This document shows, piece after piece, positions 24,952 through 33,485 of a DNA stretch of 56,631 bases (the stretch's first letter is position 1; each line of letters opens with the position of its first letter). The notes beneath the pieces are model-generated. The model saw only the letters and a program-made list of their open reading frames with translations. It did no database searches and was not told the DNA's origin. The stretch spans positions 1 to 56,631 of the forward strand of contig CALJFZ010000012.1 in assembly GCA_938074325.1 (NCBI GenBank), given 5' to 3'. The translations under genes and the position numbers were made by a program. The stretch is from an uncultured Flavobacteriales bacterium. Lineage in GTDB: Bacteria > Bacteroidota > Bacteroidia > Flavobacteriales_D > Sanyastnellaceae.

Positions 24952-26874
24952 TTATTGAATCGCCAAGCGGATCACGGCGGTGTGATCGCCTTGTGCAATG
25001 TTTACCAAGTAAATCCCTGGCGCCCAATCTCCGGTCGCAATGCGCTCTACCAAAGCCGTGGTTTGCATGGAATGCACACGCTTACCTGTCATGCTCCAAA
25101 CGTCAATCTGATGAGCACCCGGGCGGTTGATCACCAATTCAACTTGGTCGTCAGCCGGATTTGGATAAAGTGAAATATCATTGAGGTCAATCGGCTCAGC
25201 AATGCCCACCCAATCCTCATACTCCAACGTGGCGCAATCGCCCAAGTCGTCCGCTGGAATGCGCAGGTGTACAATGTCATTGATGTCCGCTGGATCCTCG
25301 TCTCCACGAACGTGCAAACCAGGCTCGAAATCGCGTTGGTAGATGATTTCGAGCTGGCCATTCACCACGTCCGGTGCGATGGATCCGAAGACCGCCTCAT
25401 AGCCATCGAAGTCTTCGTCCGGCGTCAAGTCGCATGCCTCGTCTGTATTCCACGTCATGCCGCCGTCCATGGAGTGGACGAGGAATTGGTGGCGGTAGTT
25501 CTGTGCGCCAGTTGAGAAGTTCTCCATGATGGCTGAGTAGGTCACATACAAATTGCCCGCAGCATCGGTTGCGATGCTTGGGAAACCTGCACAACCCACG
25601 TAGTACAGTGCGATTTCATCGAAATCGAGGGTACCACTGTCGTCGTAATCGAACGAGTAGCCAATGATTTGGGCGCTGTCCGCCCCCATGCTTTCATTCC
25701 AGTAGGCCAATCCGTTCGTACTGGGGAAGTAGCTCGTGGTGCCGTCGATGGTGTCCGCATCCATGTAGTACATGCTGCCGTATGAAACGTGCACTTGCCC
25801 GTAGGTATCGATGTGCACATCGCCCCCGCCGTCCGTGTTGAAGTACTCTTGGAACAAGCCGTCTTCATTGTAGTCCTCAGCGAATTCCTCGCCTTCCGGC
25901 AAGCCCATGTCAGCGACGTACAAGTCCACCGGGAAATCAATCAACAACTGCTTCTCCCACGTGTCTCCGTTGTCCTGAGAAATCATCACGAAGGAATCCG
26001 CGAAATCGTTGAACGCCGCAAAGGCAACCGTGTTGCCGCGTGCGTGGATGGCGTAGGTGTCTCCGCTGAAGGCCGCGAAGTTGTTGCTGTCCAACTCGGC
26101 AAAACCGTAGTCGATGACGTCCCAAGTATCGCCGCCGTCTTGCGAGCGGTAGTACAAAAGGGCACCGTCTTGGCCGTTGTGGATGGCTCCTCCATTGGCT
26201 TCCGGGGTGGTGATGCAAATGACGTGGAGGCTGTTGCCGTCCTCGCCGCCCGCTGCCATGCGGGGCCACAACTTTCCGACTGCAATATCGCTGGGAATGG
26301 AGGCCTCGCTCCATGCACCTGTACCAGCGTCGCGCCATGCCATGTGCAAAGGCGTATCGATGCCAGGGTGGCTCACGATGACTTCGCGTCCGCTCGCCGT
26401 GTGAACGATGGATGGCCATCCGATGCGCACCGATTCGACCCGTTCGTAAGCGATCTCACCCCAAGCCGTCCCGTCGTGGAAATTGTATCCTGTTCCGCGG
26501 TCGCTGAACGGCGTCAATTCAAGGCTCATTGTCCAAGCCGCTGACACCGCTTCAGCTCCTCCGGCCATGCGGTCATCGATGGCCGCATTCGACTGCAAAT
26601 CGTATTGGGTGTAGCCGATGACTTGGCGTTGAATGACCAAATCTCGGTTTTGGATGTGCTCGATGTCTGTATCGGATTGGCCTTCAAGCGGCTGCTGTGG
26701 ACGTTCCGAGAAATCCGCGATGGCCTTAGTGGGCATGGGCGCGGCGACTCGCATCGCAGGTGTGAGTTGGGGCACGTCCTCGAGCAACGTTTGTCCGCTC
26801 GATTGGATGGACTGTGCAAATCCGGTAAGGGCCACCGCCCCCACCATCAACAGAACAAGGGTAAAATGCTTCAT
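24952..26874 (-). CDS. Secreted Asp-box (sialidase-like propeller) protein with T9SS type A sorting domain
   Basis: 640 residues with signal peptide MKHFTLVLLMVGAVALTGFAQ. Three Asp boxes (SxDxGxxW) lie at about 244-251, 299-306 and 468-475, as in BNR/sialidase beta-propellers, but the Arg triad of true sialidases is not evident. Two acidic loops resemble calcium sites: DYNEDGLFQEYF (334-345) and DYDDSGTLDFDE (409-420). The last 75 residues (ISLYPNPADDQVEL, GIYLVNI, VIRLAIQ) form a type A sorting domain that sends the protein through the type IX system, usually to the cell surface. Substrate unknown. Monocistronic between its own promoter and terminator. Confidence 0.92.
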   Translation of the reverse strand: MKHFTLVLLMVGAVALTGFAQSIQSSGQTLLEDVPQLTPAMRVAAPMPTKAIADFSERPQQPLEGQSDTDIEHIQNRDLVIQRQVIGYTQYDLQSNAAIDDRMAGGAEAVSAAWTMSLELTPFSDRGTGYNFHDGTAWGEIAYERVESVRIGWPSIVHTASGREVIVSHPGIDTPLHMAWRDAGTGAWSEASIPSDIAVGKLWPRMAAGGEDGNSLHVICITTPEANGGAIHNGQDGALLYYRSQDGGDTWDVIDYGFAELDSNNFAAFSGDTYAIHARGNTVAFAAFNDFADSFVMISQDNGDTWEKQLLIDFPVDLYVADMGLPEGEEFAEDYNEDGLFQEYFNTDGGGDVHIDTYGQVHVSYGSMYYMDADTIDGTTSYFPSTNGLAYWNESMGADSAQIIGYSFDYDDSGTLDFDEIALYYVGCAGFPSIATDAAGNLYVTYSAIMENFSTGAQNYRHQFLVHSMDGGMTWNTDEACDLTPDEDFDGYEAVFGSIAPDVVNGQLEIIYQRDFEPGLHVRGDEDPADINDIVHLRIPADDLGDCATLEYEDWVGIAEPIDLNDISLYPNPADDQVELVINRPGAHQIDVWSMTGKRVHSMQTTALVERIATGDWAPGIYLVNIAQGDHTAVIRLAIQ

Positions 26875-26893
26875 TTAGGTTGGGTTTTGAGGT

Positions 26894-26926
26894 CAAAAAG
26901 TACCCCAAAGAACCCAAAATGTCCAA
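26894..26926 (-). promoter_or_regulatory. Probable promoter of the T9SS cargo gene
   Basis: TTG (26924-26926), 21-base spacer, then TACTTTTTG (26894-26902), which is the -7 consensus with one extra T. The leader to the ATG at 26874 is about 19 bases. Confidence 0.35.
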
Positions 26927-26941
26927 TTCTGGAGGCGATAC

Positions 26942-27607
26942 TTATGCCTCTGCCTCAGGGAACTTGGCCAATACCGTTTCCCGGCCCGTCACCGCCTGCT
27001 CCAAATCCACACACACTTCGCTCCCGACGGGCAGGTAAACATCGATGCGGGAGCCGAACTTGATGAACCCCACTTCATCCCCGTGCGCCAACGTTTGGCC
27101 TTCGTGCATGTAATGGCAAATCCTGCGTGCAACCGCTCCGGCAATCTGGCGGAAAAGCACCGTGCCCTTCTCGCCTTCAATGACGTGGGTGGTGCGTTCA
27201 TTTTCAGTGCTGCTCTTGGGGTGCCACGCGACCAAGTACTTGCCTGGATGATAACGGGCTGCTTTGACCTCTCCCGCAATGGGCGCCCACTGGGCGTGCA
27301 CATTGAGCGGGCTCATGAAAATGCTCACCTGGATGCGTTCGTCTTTGAACCACTCCGGTTCGTGTACCTTTTCAATGACCACCACCTTTCCATCGCTTGG
27401 GGCCAAAATTTCACGGGCATCGGTCGTTCCCACCTGACGGGAAGGATACCGAAAGAAATTGATCACCAAGCCCAACACCACCAATACAGCCGTCGCGATC
27501 AACGCAAAAGCCCACATTGGCAGCCAAGTGCGAGCGGCATAAACCAAGGCTCCGCCTCCGATCAATGTGACAATCAGTGTAGCAACTCCTTCTCGGTGAA
27601 ATGTCAT
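26942..27607 (-). CDS. psd: Phosphatidylserine decarboxylase proenzyme, short form
   Basis: 221 residues, the compact bacterial form. Two hydrophobic N-terminal segments (about 8-26 and 32-52) precede the catalytic domain. APSDGKVVVI, SIFMSPLNVHAQW and YHPGKYLVA are signature parts; the self-cleavage site is FGSRIDV with Ser186, which becomes the pyruvoyl prosthetic group. It makes phosphatidylethanolamine at the inner membrane. It overlaps cdsA by four bases, placing two consecutive lipid-synthesis steps in one transcript. Confidence 0.95.
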   Translation of the reverse strand: MTFHREGVATLIVTLIGGGALVYAARTWLPMWAFALIATAVLVVLGLVINFFRYPSRQVGTTDAREILAPSDGKVVVIEKVHEPEWFKDERIQVSIFMSPLNVHAQWAPIAGEVKAARYHPGKYLVAWHPKSSTENERTTHVIEGEKGTVLFRQIAGAVARRICHYMHEGQTLAHGDEVGFIKFGSRIDVYLPVGSEVCVDLEQAVTGRETVLAKFPEAEA

Positions 27608-28254
27608 GGCAAAATGGCTTTCAATGCGAATTCGAAAGGCAGCAAAGATAGCAGGACGAAGTACACCGGCACCGTGAATGTGAATCCATCAAACCGGTCC
27701 ATCACCCCTCCGTGTCCGGGCATGATGGTTCCGGAATCTTTCAATCCGTTTCGCCGCTTCCAGGCACTTTCCAAAAGATCACCAGCCGTTCCCAGAACAG
27801 CCATCAATGGACCGACCCACATCATGGCAGGGCCCCAAAGCAAGAACGCCACCCCAGCGGCGCATGCCGCGCCTCCTGCAAGTCCTTCCCAGGATTTTCC
27901 AGGCGACACCGATGGCATCAACTTGTGCTTGCCGAAAGGCTTACCGATGAAATACGCTCCCGAGTCGCTCGCCCAGATTATAAAAATCAAGCTCAGTAAG
28001 ACAGATGGTTCGTAGGCACCAGACCCTTGCCATGGCAAGCCAATCACCATGCACATCCACAAGGCAACAAACGATGCAAATCCCCAAACGGTCGCGAGCG
28101 AAGCCCGCCGTGCACCGTTTTTAAATTCCTTGACGGCCAACGCCGATACCACGGCCCAAAGGGCGGCATTGGTCCAGGGATGGTAGAACACCATGCCGAT
28201 GACCAACACCCCAAAAACAGCCCCAGAAAGGCTGCGCACAAGTGTTTCACTCAT
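27604..28254 (-). CDS. cdsA: Phosphatidate cytidylyltransferase (CDP-diglyceride synthase)
   Basis: 216 residues, polytopic with about six helices. The family signature near the C-terminus is clear: SAWKRRNGLKDSGTIMPGHGGVMDRFDG, of which KDSG and GHGGVMDR are catalytic. Upstream, DSGAYFIGKPFGKHKL and SPGKSWEG match the central conserved loop. It makes CDP-diacylglycerol from CTP and phosphatidate. It is slightly short for the family, which is common in this phylum. Overlaps psd by ATGA. Confidence 0.95.
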   Translation of the reverse strand: MSETLVRSLSGAVFGVLVIGMVFYHPWTNAALWAVVSALAVKEFKNGARRASLATVWGFASFVALWMCMVIGLPWQGSGAYEPSVLLSLIFIIWASDSGAYFIGKPFGKHKLMPSVSPGKSWEGLAGGAACAAGVAFLLWGPAMMWVGPLMAVLGTAGDLLESAWKRRNGLKDSGTIMPGHGGVMDRFDGFTFTVPVYFVLLSLLPFEFALKAILP

Positions 28255-28263
28255 GGCACAATG

Positions 28264-28476
28264 TTACGAATCTGAATTTTGTGGTGCGTCCTTCAGCAGG
28301 GCTTCTGCTTTTTCTACATCCTTCTCCTGAACCAAGAGCTCCACAAACCCGAAGAGGTAGCTGCTGTCTCGCTTGTTCAAAACCACAGCGGGGATACCGT
28401 GTTCCTCGAGGATGACGCGTCGCAACTCAACTGCGGGCGGGAACCCATCCGAATACACGACGGTCCAGCCGTTCAT
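28264..28476 (-). CDS. DUF2007-like small protein
   Basis: 70 residues: WTVVYSDGFPPAVELRRVILEEHGIPAVVLNKRDSSY, then LLVQEKDVEKAEALLKD. This is the small alpha-beta PII/ACT-like domain called DUF2007, a putative signalling module. It overlaps ftsH at four bases (ATGA) and precedes cdsA by nine, so it lies mid-operon between membrane proteolysis and lipid synthesis. Ligand unknown. Confidence 0.85.
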   Translation of the reverse strand: MNGWTVVYSDGFPPAVELRRVILEEHGIPAVVLNKRDSSYLFGFVELLVQEKDVEKAEALLKDAPQNSDS

Positions 28477-30518
28477 GCGTCGGTGGAGTCATCCGATTTG
28501 GCATCACTCGCAGGAGCCTCTTGGGTCCCTTCAGCGTCCGTTTCCGACGCGGGTTCGGCATTCGGTTCGGCTTCTGCAATGGCCTTCGTTTCCGAGGCAG
28601 ATTCTGGGAAGGTGGGCTCCGCCTTTTCAAAAGGACGGGCACCGAGGATGCGCTCGACGTCCTCCCGGAAGATGACCTCATTGGTCAGCAACGAATCCGC
28701 CAAGGCACTGAGCTTCTCGTGGTTTGCCTGCAAGATTTCTTTTGCACGCTGGTAAGCGCCGTCGATGATTTTGCCGACTTCCTCATCGATAATGCGCGAG
28801 GTTTCCTCCGAATACGGTTTGGTGAACATCTGATCCCCGCGGCTATCGTAGTAGCTGCGGTTACCGATGCGCTCATTCAACCCGTAAACAGAGACCATGG
28901 CGTATGCTTGTTTGGTCACCTTTTCCAAGTCACTGAGTGCACCGGTGGAAATTTTATTGAACACCAGGTCTTCGGCCGCGCGTCCACCCAAGGCAGCGCA
29001 CATCTCGTCGAGCATTTGCTCTGTGGTGGTGATTTGGCGCTCCTCGGGAAGGTACCATGCGGCACCCAAAGATTGCCCCCGTGGCACAATGCTCACCTTA
29101 ACAAGCGGTGAGGCAAACTCGACCAACCAACTCACCACGGCGTGTCCCGCCTCGTGGAAGGCAATGGTGCGCTTTTCCTCGTTTGAAATGATCTTGGTGC
29201 GCTTTTCAAGGCCTCCAATGATGCGGTCGACGGCGTCCAAGAAGTCCTGATGGGTGACCTTATCACGGCCTTTTCGCGCGGCATAAAGCGCGGCCTCATT
29301 GCACACATTCGCGATGTCCGCACCGCTAAATCCAGGCGTTTGACGGGACAAAAAGTCCACATCAATTGTGTCATCCGCCTTGATGGGACGCAGGTGCACT
29401 TCGAAAATGGAGCGCCGCTCTGTCAGGTCCGGCATGTCGACGTAGATCTGGCGGTCAAATCGCCCAGCCCGCATCAAGGCCTTATCCAGAATGTCAGCAC
29501 GGTTCGTTGCAGCGAGGATGATCACACCGCTGTTCGTACCGAAACCATCCATTTCCGTAAGGAGCTGGTTCAAGGTGTTTTCTCGTTCATCGTTCGAACC
29601 CATGCTGGCGTTCTTGCCCCGAGCCCGTCCAATCGCATCAATTTCGTCGATGAAAATGATCGCTGGAGCTTTCTCTTTGGCTTGCTTGAAGAGGTCGCGA
29701 ACTCGAGAAGCTCCCACCCCGACAAACATTTCCACGAAGTCCGAACCACTCAAAGAGAAGAACGGAACCTGTGCCTCGCCAGCAACGGCTTTGGCGAGCA
29801 ACGTTTTCCCTGTTCCCGGAGGGCCCACCAAAAGCGCGCCTTTCGGGATTTTCGCTCCGAGGTCGGTGTACTTCTCTGGGGCTTTCAAGAATGCGACAAT
29901 CTCTTCCAGCTCTTCCTTCGCACCGTCCAATCCCGCTACGTCTTTGAAATTGACGTCGGTTCCTTTTCCCTTTTCAAAGAGCTGTGCTTTGGATTTTCCG
30001 ATGTTGAAAATCTGGCCGCCACCACCGCCGCCGCCACCGAGTCGGCGCATCAGCAACACCCACACCCCGATCATTAAGGCGAAGAAGATGACGTACGTAA
30101 GCATTTGTTGGCCCCACTCATTGACCGGTTCATATACGTAGGTGAAGTCGTGGGACTCCGACATGTTTTTGAGGTCCTCGAGGTAGGCATCCCCTGCAGG
30201 AACGTTCAACCAATAGTCAGCCCCCTGGTACACGTTCTTCAGCAATCCTTCTTCATCCCGGCCAGTCTCCAGTGCTTGGCGTGCCTCGTCGGTGAGGTAG
30301 ACGCTGGCACGTTGGCCATCAAATACCAAGCGTTTTACCTGGCCCTCTTCAATTTTTTGCTTGAATTCCGACCACTGGATTTCCCTTCCACCCTCGCTTG
30401 TATTGAGCATGAGCATGCCCAACAGCAGGATACCTATGACGCCGTAAATCCAGTAAAAACTCATGGAGGGCTTGTTGCCCCCTTTGCCTCCCGCGGGTTG
30501 TCGATTTTGGTCTTCCAT
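28473..30518 (-). CDS. ftsH: ATP-dependent zinc metalloprotease FtsH
   Basis: 681 residues. Two membrane helices (about 20-38 and 137-157) flank a periplasmic domain. After an unusual run of eight glycines (161-168) comes the AAA+ module: Walker A GPPGTGKT (232-239), Walker B IIFIDEID (287-294), ATNR sensor and arginine finger region MRAGRFDR. The peptidase zinc motif is HEAGH (455-459). The C-terminus (about 630-681) is acidic, with Glu/Ala/Ser repeats. It degrades misfolded membrane proteins and short-lived regulators. It overlaps the DUF2007 gene and follows rsfS by eight bases. Confidence 0.98.
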   Translation of the reverse strand: MEDQNRQPAGGKGGNKPSMSFYWIYGVIGILLLGMLMLNTSEGGREIQWSEFKQKIEEGQVKRLVFDGQRASVYLTDEARQALETGRDEEGLLKNVYQGADYWLNVPAGDAYLEDLKNMSESHDFTYVYEPVNEWGQQMLTYVIFFALMIGVWVLLMRRLGGGGGGGGQIFNIGKSKAQLFEKGKGTDVNFKDVAGLDGAKEELEEIVAFLKAPEKYTDLGAKIPKGALLVGPPGTGKTLLAKAVAGEAQVPFFSLSGSDFVEMFVGVGASRVRDLFKQAKEKAPAIIFIDEIDAIGRARGKNASMGSNDERENTLNQLLTEMDGFGTNSGVIILAATNRADILDKALMRAGRFDRQIYVDMPDLTERRSIFEVHLRPIKADDTIDVDFLSRQTPGFSGADIANVCNEAALYAARKGRDKVTHQDFLDAVDRIIGGLEKRTKIISNEEKRTIAFHEAGHAVVSWLVEFASPLVKVSIVPRGQSLGAAWYLPEERQITTTEQMLDEMCAALGGRAAEDLVFNKISTGALSDLEKVTKQAYAMVSVYGLNERIGNRSYYDSRGDQMFTKPYSEETSRIIDEEVGKIIDGAYQRAKEILQANHEKLSALADSLLTNEVIFREDVERILGARPFEKAEPTFPESASETKAIAEAEPNAEPASETDAEGTQEAPASDAKSDDSTDA

Positions 30519-30526
30519 GCTCTAAC

Positions 30527-30898
30527 TCAAACTTCTTCCAAGGTCTCAATGTTCGCGTCTCCCCACAATTCTTCCAAGGCATACCGTTCGCGAGCCTCTT
30601 GGTGAAAAACGTGCACAACGATGTCGCTGTAATCCAATATGGCCCATTCACCGTTTCTCAGGCCTTGCTTGCCCCAAGGTTTCTCATTAAGGATTTCGGC
30701 AGTTTGCTTTTCGACAGAGGATGCCAATGCTTCCACCTGTGTGCGGCTAGTGCCGTGCACCACGACAAACCACCCCGCCACGGCGTGGGTGACTTCACGT
30801 AAGTCCAAGATGGTAATTTCCTTCCCCTTCACTTCTTGCAAGCCATGGATGACGGTGCTGAGTAACGGAGGGTGTTGTGCCAATGAAGGGTTGCTCAT
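30527..30898 (-). CDS. rsfS: Ribosomal silencing factor RsfS
   Basis: 123 residues of the RsfS/Iojap family. Core motifs are VKGKEITILDLREV, AGWFVVVHGTSRTQVEALASSV, and WAILDYSDIVVHVFHQEARERYALEELWGDA. It binds ribosomal protein L14 and blocks subunit joining in starvation. It is the first gene of the run with ftsH, DUF2007, cdsA and psd. The start at 30898 follows TATCTTTC by 17 bases. Confidence 0.96.
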   Translation of the reverse strand: MSNPSLAQHPPLLSTVIHGLQEVKGKEITILDLREVTHAVAGWFVVVHGTSRTQVEALASSVEKQTAEILNEKPWGKQGLRNGEWAILDYSDIVVHVFHQEARERYALEELWGDANIETLEEV

Positions 30899-30915
30899 TC
30901 ACTAAGATTCAAGTC

Positions 30916-30923
30916 GAAAGATA
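30916..30923 (-). promoter_or_regulatory. -7-like element (TATCTTTC) upstream of rsfS
   Basis: Seven of eight matches to TAnnTTTG at the expected place, 17-base leader. A TTG 24 bases upstream is slightly too far for a standard -33 box. Confidence 0.3.
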
Positions 30924-30964
30924 CGATGTGGCCACCGATGCACCGCTCAATGGAAAGCGAAAAC

Positions 30965-31783
30965 ATGCCAACTTTGCAATTCGCAATCGACATGCAAAAC
31001 GCATCCATGGTATTAACCGAACGCCACCTTCCTCGCACCACAAGCACCAATGACGAAGCCATTGCGTGGCTCAAAACTGCGCCACCCGGAACAGCGCTTT
31101 CGGTGTGGACGTCCAATCAAACCCATGGACGCGGGCAACGGGGCAACGAATGGGAACAACGGGAAGGCTTGGACCTTGCTTGGTCCCTGGCCATCAAATG
31201 GGCTGACAGCGCGATCGAGGCCGACCCCATTGCATTGAATAAGGCGGTGACGGCACGCCTCTGCGCCGCCGTAGAACACCTCATCTCCGGCCATGGCGTA
31301 GAATGCGGCATCAAGTGGCCCAACGACATCCTCTTGCGTCGCGCGGGTGAACCGTGGCAAAAATGCGCCGGCTTGCTTATCGAAAGCAGCTGGAAAGCCG
31401 GCCGCTGGGACGGCGTGTGCATCGGACTGGGCGTCAATGTGAATTCCGATCGTGAGGGAGCACCTCGCCAATGCTCGTTGAGGGACTACACCCAAAGCAC
31501 TTTTCCGCTTTCATCCATCGCCTCCGCTCTGTGCGAAGCGGCCTTGGAAGCGCTAGAAGAAGCTGATTGCGAGGCCGAATACAACCGGCGCCTCATTGGA
31601 TTGAAAAATCCGCTTCGTTTCTGCCACCTTGAGCACCCCGGAATTGGGATCATTGAAGGCGTGAATGCAAAAGGTTCACTCGTACTCAATTGGCAGCCAG
31701 AAGGCAGCTCAGCGAAACGGCTCGAAGTGGCGCAGTCGAATGAGCTAAAATGGGACGGTCTCTGGCTTTCCGCGCGGGATTAA
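30965..31783 (+). CDS. birA: Biotin--[acetyl-CoA-carboxylase] ligase
   Basis: About 272 residues from the ATG at 30965. In-frame ATGs at 30926, 30950 and 31007 are alternatives, and 31007 gives the most family-like distance to the motif TTSTNDEAIAWL. Catalytic parts are HGRGQRGNEWE (biotin-AMP loop), IKWPNDILL, and GVCIGLGVNVN. It lacks an N-terminal DNA-binding domain, so it is a pure ligase and not a repressor. The end overlaps the convergent SRPBCC-like gene by four bases. Confidence 0.93.
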   Translation: MPTLQFAIDMQNASMVLTERHLPRTTSTNDEAIAWLKTAPPGTALSVWTSNQTHGRGQRGNEWEQREGLDLAWSLAIKWADSAIEADPIALNKAVTARLCAAVEHLISGHGVECGIKWPNDILLRRAGEPWQKCAGLLIESSWKAGRWDGVCIGLGVNVNSDREGAPRQCSLRDYTQSTFPLSSIASALCEAALEALEEADCEAEYNRRLIGLKNPLRFCHLEHPGIGIIEGVNAKGSLVLNWQPEGSSAKRLEVAQSNELKWDGLWLSARD

Positions 31784-32190
31784 CCCCCTACGGGAAAAGC
31801 CTCTTCTGCTGCAGCGGCCATGCCTTGGAAGATGTTTTGCAATGGCTTCTCGGCCATCATCTTCATGAAGGGATTAAGGTCTGCGTCGCATTGGATTTGG
31901 ACCGTACTCTCGGCATCGCCTGAAGCCTCGATGATGATTTCCAAATTGAATCGAATGGGCGTCCCTTTCTGCGAAGCATATCGGACCACCCGCGGTGCCT
32001 CTCCTTCGGTGCGCTTCAATACGATATCAAACCCACCGGTGACTTTAAAGGTGCAGCCATCTCCCTCCGCAGCAAACGACTGAACGTGCTCCTTCGGAAG
32101 CAAGGCCTCCAGGTTGCCTGGCTCACTGATGTGGGCGTGCAGGAATTCCGGGGTTTTCCCGCAGGTAATGACAGGGCTCTCAATGATCAT
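31780..32190 (-). CDS. Small SRPBCC-like protein
   Basis: 136 residues from the ATG at 32190 (MIIESPVITCGKTP), four bases after the pyrE stop. Alternating strands and a C-terminal helix (NPFMKMMAEKPLQNIFQGMAAAAEEAFP) fit a START/SRPBCC hydrophobic-ligand fold, but no catalytic residues are visible. Genes of this type commonly sit between pyrE and birA in Flavobacteriia. A longer reading to 32250 would overlap pyrE and is unlikely. Ligand unknown. Confidence 0.7.
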   Translation of the reverse strand: MIIESPVITCGKTPEFLHAHISEPGNLEALLPKEHVQSFAAEGDGCTFKVTGGFDIVLKRTEGEAPRVVRYASQKGTPIRFNLEIIIEASGDAESTVQIQCDADLNPFMKMMAEKPLQNIFQGMAAAAEEAFPVGG

Positions 32191-32194
32191 GGCT

Positions 32195-32854
32195 TCAGGC
32201 TTTTGCGTCGAACCGTTCGCTCCAAGCGACTGGATCGCTGTTCCAAGCATCCAACAATTGGCGCTGCTCTTCGTTCAAGTACCCTTCTTCCGATGCTTGA
32301 TCAAGCATGGTCGGGTAGTCGGTCAACGTCATCCAAGAACACTGCGCCTCCTCAAAAGCGTTTTTCGCTGCTGGAAGACCGTAGGTAAAGATGGCAATGA
32401 GGCCTTTGACTTCTATACCGGCTTCACGCAAAGCATGCACAGCTTTCAAACTGCTCTGACCGGTAGAGATTAGGTCTTCGATGACCACCACGTTGGAGAG
32501 GACACTCATATCCCCTTCGATGGCATTGCCCAAACCGTGGCCTTTGGCCTTGGACCGGACATAAATAAAGGGCAGTCCCAGCTCCTGTGCCACCAAGGCA
32601 CCGAGGGCAATCCCACCGGTGGCCACACCGGCAATGGCATCCACCTTACCGTGTTGTTTTTCGAGTCCTTCCACCGTGAGTTGCCGCACAAACGTGCGAA
32701 CGGTCGGATGACTGAGCACCTTTCGGTTGTCACAATAGATGGGAGATTTCCGCCCGCTTGCCCAGGTAAAGGGCTCATTTGGACTGAGTTGAATTGCCTT
32801 GATTCTCAAAAGGAATTCTGCAACTTTTCGCCTACTTTCAACGGACAAAACCAT
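32195..32854 (-). CDS. pyrE: Orotate phosphoribosyltransferase
   Basis: 219 residues. The PRPP-binding motif is VVVIEDLISTGQSS; AGVATGGIALGALVAQELG and VRSKAKGHGLGNAIEG are the other conserved blocks. It converts orotate and PRPP to OMP in pyrimidine synthesis. The ATG (32852-32854) is preceded, four bases upstream, by TACATTCG, which overlaps the start of the divergent NUDIX gene. Confidence 0.97.
   Translation of the reverse strand: MVLSVESRRKVAEFLLRIKAIQLSPNEPFTWASGRKSPIYCDNRKVLSHPTVRTFVRQLTVEGLEKQHGKVDAIAGVATGGIALGALVAQELGLPFIYVRSKAKGHGLGNAIEGDMSVLSNVVVIEDLISTGQSSLKAVHALREAGIEVKGLIAIFTYGLPAAKNAFEEAQCSWMTLTDYPTMLDQASEEGYLNEEQRQLLDAWNSDPVAWSERFDAKA
32833..32840 (+). promoter_or_regulatory. 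Weak -7-like element (TACTTTCA) for the NUDIX gene, inside pyrE
   Basis: Two mismatches to TAnnTTTG; 21 bases before the ATG at 32862. It lies in the first codons of pyrE. Confidence 0.25.
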
Positions 32855-32858
32855 GGCG

Positions 32859-32866
32859 CGAATGTA
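32859..32866 (-). promoter_or_regulatory. -7-like element (TACATTCG) four bases before pyrE
   Basis: TAnnTTCG variant followed by CGCC and the pyrE ATG. It covers the predicted NUDIX start codon on the other strand. Confidence 0.4.
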
Positions 32867-33479
32867 TGAAGTTTACATCATGAACCGGCCGGTATTTTTT
32901 CAAGAAAATACCCCCGAAGCGGAGGACGTACTGGTCATTCGTGAGCCTGGAAAATCCACGTTGGACAACTTGCCCAACCTCATCCGCCAACACCCCGAAC
33001 TTCGAGGCGTCGTGCTGCTCAGCGAAGATCCGGAATCGCGTTGGATGGACTTTTGTTACGGATACCGCGAAATCCTCGCAGCGGGATGCGTGGTGCGAAA
33101 CAACCAAGGCGGATACCTGTGGATTGAACGCAACGGCAAATGGGACTTGCCGAAAGGCAAGGTCGAACCAAACGAAAAAATCGAAGTTGCAGCAGTCAGA
33201 GAGGTGGAAGAGGAAACGGGCATCGGTCGGTTGACCTTGACCCGCGATTTGGGCCAGACCTACCACACGTACGAGGAAAACGGCGTCCCCATCCTGAAGA
33301 CCACATTTTGGTTCTTCGCGGAACACGACGGGGCAGCAACACCTGGAGCCCCTCAGGCCATTGAAGGCATCACCGGTGTGCATTGGTTGAGTCCACCCGT
33401 TGATGAGAGCGTCCGATCCAATGCCTACCCCAGCATCTTGTCGCTGATGGACCGGGCGGTCGCCTCACAGGAGGATTGA
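32862..33479 (+). CDS. NUDIX hydrolase
   Basis: 205 residues from the ATG at 32862 (MYEVYIMNRPVFF); an ATG at 32853 is possible but would make its start codon overlap that of pyrE. The Nudix box GKVEPNEKIEVAAVREVEEETGI fits Gx5Ex7REUxEExGU exactly. An N-terminal extension of about 70 residues precedes the hydrolase domain, as in several Bacteroidota proteins encoded beside pyrE. It hydrolyses a nucleoside diphosphate linked to another moiety; substrate unknown. Convergent with the next gene, six bases between stops. Confidence 0.92.
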   Translation: MYEVYIMNRPVFFQENTPEAEDVLVIREPGKSTLDNLPNLIRQHPELRGVVLLSEDPESRWMDFCYGYREILAAGCVVRNNQGGYLWIERNGKWDLPKGKVEPNEKIEVAAVREVEEETGIGRLTLTRDLGQTYHTYEENGVPILKTTFWFFAEHDGAATPGAPQAIEGITGVHWLSPPVDESVRSNAYPSILSLMDRAVASQED

Positions 33480-33485
33480 TACTCC

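Noticed and set aside
27083-28015. 310-codon plus-strand open frame
   Set aside because: Antisense to psd and cdsA; no domain seen.
30012-30041. GC-rich repetitive stretch
   Set aside because: It is the eight-glycine linker of FtsH, not a repeat element.
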